Shown one piece after another: positions 23,786 to 47,100 of a stretch of 64,000 nucleotides of DNA (its first letter is position 1; each line of letters starts with the position of its first letter). Under the pieces are notes generated by a model that saw nothing but the letters and a program-made list of their open reading frames with translations, was not told the origin of the DNA and searched no databases. Source of the DNA: Luidia sarsii (Eukaryota; Echinodermata; Asteroidea; Paxillosida; Luidiidae). The translations under genes were made by a program, and so were the position numbers. The stretch spans positions 4,809,659-4,873,658 of the forward strand of contig OX465105.1 of NCBI GenBank assembly GCA_949987565.1. Reading direction: 5' to 3'.

Positions 23786-23866
23786 GGTATCATCGTTTCT
23801 ATTCTTGTCTCGGAGATGCAGATTTTATAGACTTTACGAAGTCGGTGACATCAAGCACTATACAGC

Positions 23867-23938
23867 GGCGCGGTGGCCTAGTGGTAAGGCGTCTGTCTCG
23901 TAAACAGAAGATCGAGGGTTCGAATCCCTCTCGTGCCT
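23867..23938 (+). tRNA. tRNA-Thr (CGU), copy 4
   Basis: 72 nt, identical to copies 1 and 3. It is followed at once by CATTTTTATTTTT, which supplies T5 terminators. The downstream sequence differs from the other copies, so this tRNA marks the right edge of the duplication. Confidence 0.93.
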
Positions 23939-24328
23939 CATTTTTATTTTTACTCTAATAGCAATACTTTGGATCTGGCTGCAGATAGAACGATCCAGGC
24001 TGATTCTACTACCCAAAGTCCATTTGTCTGTGCTGATGTCGAGCACAAACATACGCGATATTTACTATTGCGCAAGGTCCCTTGCTCAAACTTAGGGTCA
24101 GAGGACCCTAATCGTAATTACCCTGAACCTCGGTTTGAAGTTTGCGCAAGGGACTGGAGCAAAACGTCAGACTTAGGGTTAGTGTTAAGGTCAGGCAGGC
24201 CTACCATTACCCCAATCCAAATCCTTATCCGAACTCTAACCTATAATTATAACAGCGCATCAAAACCTAATTTTAAAGTTTACGAAAGTGACCTTGCCCA
24301 AAATGGTTGGGCGAAGCCGCGAAGGTGG

Positions 24329-24690
24329 TTTTGGTTGAGGTCAAAGAATAGCATCCGTACGTTGTCTGATCCAACATATGCATGAAATAGCACGCCTGTG
24401 AACATTTCAGCTCAATCCGCCAACCGAGTCTCAAGAAAATCGTGAAAACCGCTTCATTTGTTTCGCGAAAATGCAGCATTCAACGCCGTACTGTTCCAAA
24501 AAATAGTTTACTGTAGATCTCGGTGAGACGTAAACTATTTCTTTTACTCATTTCTCCCAAAATACAACATTTTAGGCAGAAATATTTCAGTGCGAGCTAG
24601 GTTTCTACTATAACCATCTTCAAACTGTATAAGTTTCATGTAAATCTGTGAACATTTCTGTTTTTCGATCTTACCAATGTTGTGTAGCTT
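24329..24690 (-). mobile_element. MITE family A, copy in reverse orientation
   Basis: Reverse complement of 13902-14281: begins TTGAGGTCAAAGAATAGCAT and ends TCTTACCAATGTTGTGTAGC. It retains all internal landmarks (CGCGAAAATGCAGCATTCAA, CTCGGTGAGACGTAAAC). Confidence 0.85.
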
Positions 24691-25480
24691 AAACACCGTG
24701 CCAGTTCGCCCTGCGACTGAGGAAATAGTCCGGATCGGGGGTCTTCGTGACAAGGTCAAAGGTCGTCCCAACTTTGCCCAGAGTGACGTCATCGTCTATC
24801 ATGTGACCACTCGGGCCGAAGGCTCCTGGAGAGAGGCGAAATGAAAACAGAAAAAGACATCACCATCGTGTAAACAGACGTTTGTCTGGGGTTCTGTGTT
24901 TGTTTGCACGGCATGGCATTGTAAGAGTGTATCGCGGGTCACTTTTAGACTATAACTCCCTTTATCGGCTCCCCTGCCAACAGCCCATCGTAAACCGTCT
25001 ATCGAACTCGTACATCGGAAACGATTAGCACGGAAAGGCCGGCCGAACGTCCCCTGCAAGCATATCGCTTTCTTTCGGGCTGGAGACGGGGCACTGCCAA
25101 TGGTGTATTATCCCCCTCGGGGTTTGTTTCCTTCTACGAAAGAGCGGGGATGAGAGAGGTTGTTCGACCGCCCCCGTCTCCATCGGTGTCTGAGTGTCAA
25201 GCGCCTCGTCGGTGACCCTCGATCTCTTCTGGCACCGTGCTTTGTAGTACTAGTAGTGAGTGGGCACGGGTCCTTGTACCGTTCAAGAGCGTCACTCGTC
25301 AGCTGGCTGTTGGGTCGTGCGGTCGCTGCGTTGGGCTGACACACACGCGTCTCTTCGAACGAAACTCCGGTGGCCGGCTGTCACACACACAGCAGACAGA
25401 CGTTTTCGTGCTCGCGGGTTTACGGATAAGGCTAGGCGGCGGGACAGACCTTTTTTTGTTAAAGAGGGAGCCGAGAAATC
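24691..25480 (+). promoter_or_regulatory. Upstream region / putative promoter of the MMP gene
   Basis: About 790 bp of comparatively GC- and CpG-rich sequence immediately before the MMP start codon, without transposon or tandem-repeat content. It contains one consensus CRE/AP-1-type octamer, TGACGTCA, at 24784-24791. I see no convincing TATA box and cannot place the transcription start. Calling it a promoter rests on position and composition. Confidence 0.45.
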
Positions 25481-39275
<13,795 letters not shown>

Positions 39276-40843
39276 AGCCCAGACAAACATAACCCGTAAA
39301 CGGACAACGGAGGGCGCCAGAGCGTAATTTTCATGGAGGCCGCCATTTTGAATAAAAATATATATACCCGAGGCAAAGCTGTCGGGCGCCGCCTCAGCGT
39401 AACGACATCAACCTTGGGTAAGGGTAAGCGCACGTCATTCGAAATAATGCTAACGCACGCTATTCAGTTCCCATGATATCATTATGTCGATTTTTAGGCC
39501 TATAGGCGCTGTCCATCTAAGGCCACCTTCCGTCCGCCAAGACGTCGAAGGAAGTTAAATGCATAGAGCAGTTGCTCTATGGTAAATCTAATGGGCCATG
39601 CTTAGCCTATTCGCCTGTGCACGCTGCGCCTTTCTCATTGTTTTCGTCATAGTTCCAAGTCTAAAGATAGCGGCATATCACCGCCAATAGGGACAAATCG
39701 GTATAGGCCTATAGGGAGTTTATCACGTGTGAACCAAAACCATTCCCTCGCAAGGCAACAACACAGCGGTCGGAAAACTACAGATGTTATAAGTAGCGAT
39801 GTTCAGATATTACTATCTGGGCCACTGCTAACACCCCAATCATAGTTTCCTGTCTGGCAGTGGCTTTGATTTCTGTCGTACTTTTTTTCGATGTCATATC
39901 GTTTTGGGGAAATCGTGGTGGCTTGTTATTGTTAGGCTGTAGACTGTTAAGGTGAACCTAGTGTCGTTGTTGGCACCGATGCTTGTGCAACTGAATTAAT
40001 CGAAATTCATTTTGACAAGTAGGATTGTGTAGGATTGTGTACAACAGTAGGCTGAGAATCTGTAGTAATTCATCGAACTATCTAGAACATTTCTTTTGTA
40101 GAAAGCTATTATTCTAGCCCCCTTTTAATACATGGACTAAATGTTGGTGCTATCAAGTCTGTATATACAGATAGAGTAGCACGGGACTAATTAAGGCCCA
40201 TTGGTTACACAGTTTAACTGTATATGATCGTTGGGTAAGATTGTGTCTATATTCTATAAGCCAGGTAGCTTCCACACAGCTTTTATCTTGTGTCGTACCG
40301 GTACCATAGAAATTGCCCTCGCAGATCTGTGCTGGATTGTATATACATGTAGTATTGTGGTTTTATGTAAACTAGGAGAATGCGCTACTCCTTATCTTTA
40401 TGGTGTGATAAGATTTAGAATAAGTAAGAATAATTTTGATACTAACAAGTATTGATGATGGGTTAAGAAATCCACACTTTTTGTATTCATACTTTAAACT
40501 ACCCATTCCTCATCGTCACAGAATCTTATAAAATAGCCAAATGACTTCTGGTTATAAATAAAATAATATCAATTCCTTTTGTCTTTGAGGCTTGAGGGAG
40601 GGTCAATATATAGCGCCCTCATTTGTGTCGATTTGATGAAGCCTCTCGAACGCGGCGAGCACACCGTACGGGCAATTCTGCAACCTTTTATACAAAAACA
40701 CGATTCTGCCTGGGTAGAAATAAACTTTCACAAACCAAACGTGAAGCCATGTAAATAAAATCTGAGTAAATTTGTCGTTAATAATATAAAACCATTGGGT
40801 CGGGCTGTCTTTTGTCTCCTTGCCTCTTCAGCCACACACTTAC
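39276..40843. other. 3' UTR of the MMP gene and convergent intergenic region
   Basis: AATAAA on the + strand occurs at 39351, 40557, 40719 and 40754. The first, 76 nt after the stop, could end a short 3' UTR; the later ones would give UTRs of about 1.3-1.5 kb. I see no coding exon and no AATAAA for the minus-strand gene here. Confidence 0.6.
39351..39356 (+). terminator. Candidate poly(A) signal of the MMP gene
   Basis: AATAAA 76 nt downstream of the MMP stop codon. A second candidate lies at 40557-40562. Confidence 0.6.
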
Positions 40844-40873
40844 CATCTCTCTTTCAACAGCTAGATTCAATCA

Positions 40874-41139
40874 TTAGCTGTGTATGATCTGGTTGGCCGT
40901 CTGTGACAGGCCGGCGGCATTGATGGCGGTCAGGGTCAGGTGGTAGTCGGTGTGGTGAGCCAGCTGGCTGACCTGCAGGCCGGCGTGGGCGGTCTCCACC
41001 CACTGCAGGACGTCGGCGGCCCCGGGCAGAGTGCCCAGCGAGACCTCGTAGACCAGCGCGGAGGAGGCGTCGAACAGACCCTGCCAGGCCAGCTCCACAG
41101 CCCCATCGCCGCGCCACGTGGAGGCGATCAGATTCAAGC
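40874..41139 (-). CDS. FN3-like gene exon 17 (last FN3-like module, stop)
   Basis: Encodes LNLIASTWRGDGAVELAWQG, YEVSLGTLPGAADVLQW, then HTDYHLTLTAINAAGLSQTA and a stop at 40874-40876. The final strand of the module is missing compared with the other modules. A good splice donor (GTAAGT) lies just past the stop, see findings. Confidence 0.85.
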
Positions 41140-44100
41140 CTGCTCAGATTACCCATCAGAAAAGAAAGAGTCAATTAAAAAAACGGTTGCAATGGTGGAC
41201 TAGAGTAGTCAACCAATGGTGGACTACAGTAGTCAACCAATGGTGGACTAGAGTAGTCAACCAATGGTGGACTAGAGTAGTCAACCAACAGTGGACTACA
41301 GTAGTCAACCAATGGTGGACTAGAGTAGTCTAGTCAACTTGTTTAATCTCTTTATTTGAAATGAGTGTACATGATGAGTGAACTCATGGGTTACCTCTGC
41401 TCATGACTGGCCGGGAGGACTCGATGGTGACGTTGTGGCTGATGGCCTGACTGGCCAGGCTGGCGTGGTTGACGGCCCGGACAGACAGACTGTAGGTGGC
41501 ATCATCCTGCATGCTCAGCCCTGACCAGTCTAGGTGGTTCTCTGGCTCCGTGCCACAGTGGTGCCACTGCCGGCCAATGGATCCGGGCCCGCTGAGACGA
41601 CACTGGATGCAGGGAGGGAGGAAAGGACTCATTGAGGAAGTAAATCAACCCTGGTACCCTAGACTTTTTTTTTTGCATTTGTCTCGGTGTTGCAGTAATT
41701 GGTTGCAGTAACTTGCAGTAAGGTTGCAGTAAGGTTGCAGTAAGGTTGCAGTAAGGTTGCAGTAAGGTTACAGTAAGGTTGCAGTTAGGTTCCAGTAAGG
41801 TTCCAGTTAGGTTGCAGTAAGGTTGCAGTAAGGTTGCAGTAAGGTTGCAGTTAGGTTGCAGTAAGGTTGCAGTAAGGTTGCAGTAAGGTTGCAGTAAGGT
41901 TGCAGTAAGGTTACAGTAAGGTTGCAGTTAGGTTCCAGTAAGGTTCCAGTTAGGTTGCAGTAAGGTTGCAGTAAGGTTGCAGTAAGGTTGCAGTTAGGTT
42001 GCAGTAAGGTTGCAGTAAGGTTGCAGTAAGGTTGCAGTAAGGTTGCAGTAAGGTTACAGTAAGGTTGCAGTTAGGTTGCAGTAAGGTTCCAGTTAGGTTG
42101 CAGTAAGGTTGCAGTAAGGTTGCAGTAAGGTTGCAGTTAGGTTGCAGTAAGGTTGCAGTAAGGTTGCAGTAAGGTTGCAGTAAGGTTGCAGTTAGGTTGC
42201 AGTAAGGTTGCAGTAAGGTTGCAGTAAGGTTGCAGTAAGGTTGCAGTAAGGTTGCAGTAAGCTAGTTGCAGTAAGATTGCAGTAAGGTTGCAGTAAGGTT
42301 GCAGTAAGGTTGCAGTAAGGTTGCAGTAAGGTTGCAGTAAGGTTGCAGTTAGGTTGCAGTTAGGTTGCAGTAAGGTTGCAGTAAGGTTGCAGTAAGGTTG
42401 CAGTAAGGTTGCAGTAAGGTTGCAGTAAGGTTGCAGTAAGGTTTCAGTAAGGTTTCAGCAAGGTTGCAGCAAGGTTGCAGCAAGGTTGCAGCAAGGTTGC
42501 AGCAAGGTTGCAGTAAGGTTGCAGTAAGGTTGCAGTAAGGTTGCAGTAAGGTTGCAGTAAGGTTGCAGTAAGGTTGCAGTAAGGTTGCAGTAAGTTTGCA
42601 GTAAGATTGCAGTTAGGTTGCAGTAAGGTTGCAGTAAGGTTGCAGTAAGGTTGCAGTTAGGTTGCAGTTAGGTTGCAGTAAGGTTGCAGTAAGGTTGCAG
42701 TAAGGTTTCAGTTAGGTTGCAGTAAGGTTGCAGTAAGGTTGCAGTAAGGTTGCAGTTAGGTTGCAGTAAGGTTGCAGTAAGGTTGCAGTTAGGTTGCAGT
42801 AAGGTTGCAGTAAGGTTGCAGTAAGGTCGCAGTAAGGTTGCAGTAAGGTTGCAGTAAGGTTGCAGTAAGGTTGCAGTAAGGTTGCAGTAAGGTTGCAGTA
42901 AGGTTGCCGTAAGGAGAGAGAGACATTGAAACCAGTCAGATCCGTGATGGCCAGGAACCATACAGAGAGTGAACTGTATTATGGTGAATAGGAGATGATG
43001 AGGGCGTCCGCCATACCTCGTAATGCTGGATTCCAAAGGGGTCCCAGAAGCCGTCCCACTTGGCCCTGAGCTGGTCCCGCTGCGACTGGTACCCGTCCCG
43101 CACCCCGTACTGGGTCTGCGAGACGACCTTGATAGCGACAACGGCGGACGCGACGCTGGGCGGCTCTGTCACCAAGGTGACGCCGTCGGATGCGGCCCAG
43201 GAGGACTGGCCGGCGTGGTTGTGGCAGGTGACCGTGGCAAAGAGTCTCCGACCCTCGGCTGCCGCGGCGGCGCCGGTGGGGAGGCTCTGGCTGAGGCTGG
43301 AGGTGGCGTAGGGGGTCACCTCACTGGGCAGGACATCATCAAAGCCGGGCCGGGATCCTGAGGGGGGCACAAAGTGGACATGATCAACTCAACTCCTTCA
43401 CTACTGAGGGAAAGCACTCCACGTCTCAGCAAAGATGGGTGACTGTTTAAGAAGGCACCCACATAAGCAATAGATTGGCAGTACAGCACTAGTCAGTGCT
43501 CGATTTACCCAGGTGAACGCATGCACCAGTGCATGTGGATTTCTGCTTGTGCACGTAGCTTTTCTTTCAGCATGCACGATGTGCATGTACCTTTTTAACC
43601 ACCAGATAACTCCAGCGAGCATTCTATGATGAATATAATAGAACGTTCAAGATAATTTAACGATAAAGATACAAGTACTGATGTAGGCAATAGAACTAAT
43701 GTTGCACTACATGTAAGTTACTTTAACATTGATTCCATTATCTTTAACAAAAAAGAATGACACTTGCATGCAACCAAGTCTGATTCTCGCAAGTTTACTG
43801 TATCATATCGGCAAGATTTTAGTTAAATAGTAATACCCTCAGGCTCACTATATTCTGGGGAAAAACCTAAACATTTTAATACTTACCTGACATAACCTTA
43901 TCTTTGGCTTAAGCTGTGTCCGAGCCTGTGGGTAACATTCCACTGCATAAATCTTCCCGGCGTCCGCGCTTGGACTATCGACTCGGGTAAACTAACCGAG
44001 AAGATCAGTAAAACTAACCGACTCATGTACGGTACATGTGCATGTACTCTAGGTACACATACACGTTGTTACCCTGCGCCCGCACGAGTCTTGCATACAG

Positions 44101-47100
44101 TAACGTAACGTGCGGGGCGCCAGATGTAGTTTTTTACCGAGTCGTTTACCGGATTAGACTTTTCGACTCGGTTAAACTGACCTGGTCAATTTATCCGGGC
44201 ATAAGTTGGTCGGTTAAACTACCCATTCGAGTCGGGTAAGTTACCTGGGAGGAATACTTCCTGGGCTGTCCGCATTGGACTTAAAATGGTCAAGTTACCC
44301 ATTTGCTCGGTTAGTTGACCCAAATTACCGTAAGTCCAGTGTGGACAGGGCCTTACATGTTTAATTGCTGCATGCAGATATATGCGCCACACGTATTTGC
44401 AAAATATGGTGTATTTAGTTTTTTCCTGGTGCATGGAGATTTTGGGGGGGTCTACATACACCAGTGCATGCCAATTTATTTTGGTAAATTGAGCCCTGGC
44501 ATATGTGACCCGGCACATCATAATGAGGAATAACCCCCACGTTTGAGAATTTGAGATTTTCTAATGACGTGAAAGAGTATACCATTAGCTTTCAAATGAT
44601 ATCAAAATTATTTCTGCGTGAACTTTGTTGTAAATAGTACAAGGGGACTTCGCTCGTTCATTTGGTACCAGACACAACATACATGTAGCAGCGCCATTCT
44701 AACTCCTCGAAAGCGGCCATTCAAAAAGGCAGGAACTTTACATTTTCATGAAAACAGTACACAAACACTCCCTCGAAATCCTCGTTTTTTTTCACATTTA
44801 GAGACGGATTTCGGAAAAATCTTTTGGACATAATATCCTCCAATACATTAACTTTCCGAAAATACAAAAAAAAGAAGAGATTTTTTATCGAATTGAGAAG
44901 ATTCTGTGACTTCAGGCGTTGTTTACTCGAAAAGTGTTTTGGTGGGATATTCCTCATGTCGCTGTGCCGGGTCACATCTTTTCTTTTCCCTTGTCCATGG
45001 TGATTGTGTCTGTGAAGCCAAGCACCAGCATCTCGCTGTCTACTCACCAACGGCCCACTCGCAATGGTCAATGCCACTCTCTGGGTCTGAGGCTGACCAG
45101 CTGAAGGTCAGGGAGGAGTCATCAGCACTGAAGTCAATATCTTGACAGGGGAGAGAATAGGAGAATAGAGTCATTGCATAACCTAATCATAAGCTACATA
45201 ACTTTACGAAGGCTTATGGGCTAGGTTTCTATTCTCTGACCAAAGACACAAGATTTTGATCTTCTCCTTAGGTGCATTCCCACAAGCACAAAAAATCGTG
45301 ATCCACTTTCCGTGTTTTTAAGAGCAATTTAAAAATGAACGATGAAATTCAAAATGCAGTTGTTCTTCTCCGTTGACAACACACAACGGGCCCTTTTTTG
45401 AACGGACAATCTCTTGCCAAAAGCCAAAACGACGTCCGAATTGTGCCAGGGTTTACTCTCTTGTACCCATACTAGTATACCCATATCGATTTATTTAACA
45501 GAAATATATTGTTCCGATTGTTTTAGCAAGATTTGAAAATGATGCATTGCTCAAAAACCCCTGTATGGCGGTCATCGGTGCTGCAAAACCACCCTGTGCG
45601 AAGTGGTTAATCAGAATTTCTTTGCAACTGTTACAAATTGTTTTAACAGTTGCCCATCCATAAAATTTAGTGGGCCTGACGTTTCGATCCTAGCAGAACC
45701 TTTCTCAAAGGCAGAGAAGTTGCCCATCCAGTTAACAAATGAAAAACTGACTGGGAACTTTTGAACAAATTGAAAACTTGGCCAAAAAAAGTTAGTTTTC
45801 CTTTCATTCCAAATTTGGATGGAGCGAGGTTGTCGGAAGAGGAGCCACTCAGGAGGAACATCCACCTTACCATCCTCCAGCCCACCGTCGGTGACGTAGT
45901 GGATGATTGGTGGTGTCAGGTCAATGTGGACGGGACGCGAGTTGGCCGCTGCAGTCAGGCCGGCCGCATTGCGAGCCAGCACCGTGACATGGACGAGGGC
46001 GCCATGCGGCAGATGTAGGTCGGTGCTGGCGCCCTCTGTCTGAGTGCCCACGGAGCGGAAGGCCTGGAGCTGGGTTCCTCCTTTCACAGTCCCTGAAAGG
46101 AAGAAGAAGAAAACTAAATGTCGGACGGATGCGAGGTGGTGTTGAAATCGACGAGGGACTTGACAAGATGCTCAGTTGTTTGTAAATGGTAGATTGATTG
46201 ATTGATTCATTGATTATGAACATTATCATGATGGTCACAATTTGAATTTGAATTTGAATCTGAAATGGTTTAATAGCACTTAAAAATGCATTCGCGGCCA
46301 AAGGCCGAATTAAAAACATTTGTACATTTACACAAAAGAATAATTATCTCAAAATTTAGTGGGCCTGACGTTTCGATCCTAGCAGGACCTTTCTCAAAGG
46401 CAGAGAAAGGTCCTGCTAGGGTCGAAACGTCAGGCCCACTAAATTTTGAGATTTGCATTTTGGTAATTTTAGTCAGTAAGCAGTTTGCAACATTTTTGAT
46501 TATCACTTAAAAAAAAAAAAAAAGGCGATCAAAGGTGAGGTGAGGTGAGGTGAGGTGAGGTGAGGTGAGGTGAGGTGAGGTGAGGTGAGGTGAGGTGAGG
46601 TGAGGTGAGGTGAGGTGAGGTGAGGTGAGGTGAGGTGAGGTGAGGTGAGGTGAGGTGAGGTGAGGTGAGGTTCTGACCTACCGATGGCCCAGGTGTGGTC
46701 CACAATGGGGCTCTCTAGGTCCACAAACTCCCACTTTGCCTGGACGGAGGACCAGCTGTGGCTGAACTGAGCGTGCACCTGGACGGCTCCCTCTCCATCG
46801 CTGGGTCCCACCGTCACCCGCCTCACCTTCATGTCGAGGAAGATCAACAGTAAACCATCGTAAGAATCTTACTCAAGGGCCGTTCCCACTACAAAAATAA
46901 TCGCAATTTGAATCGCGATTCAAAAACCTTTTTTTTGTTGGTCGTGTCCACACAGGCCAAATAATCGTGTCGCAAAGTGGTTAAGTGGTTAACGTTGAGT
47001 GAATTGTAAGTGGAAGGTTTGTGGTGACACCATGTACCTCTTCTCTTCTCTTTCAAGAAGTGTGGCTCTGAATGGAGCCGGTAACTCTGAGTTACTAACC

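Larger units (their letters stand above)
19105..23938 (+). repeat. Tandem segmental duplication of a tRNA-Thr unit
   Basis: The unit is tRNA-Thr, family K repeat, about 900 bp of unique sequence, then ACAG arrays. The tRNA starts are at 19105, 21034, 23152 and 23867. Units 1 and 2 (1929 and 2118 bp) are nearly identical over long blocks: 19600-20500 aligns with 21690-22590. Unit 2 carries about 190 bp (21120-21320) absent from unit 1. Unit 3 is only 715 bp: just after the tRNA it jumps to the TTGGTCACCGGCGCCTTCC segment, so about 1.4 kb is deleted. Confidence 0.9.
43358..45046 (-). other. Intron 14 with nested DNA transposon relics
   Basis: Contains a hAT-like element (about 43493-44500) and, directly beside it, a family B MITE (44504-44976) that ends about 70 bp from the exon. 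Confidence 0.75.
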
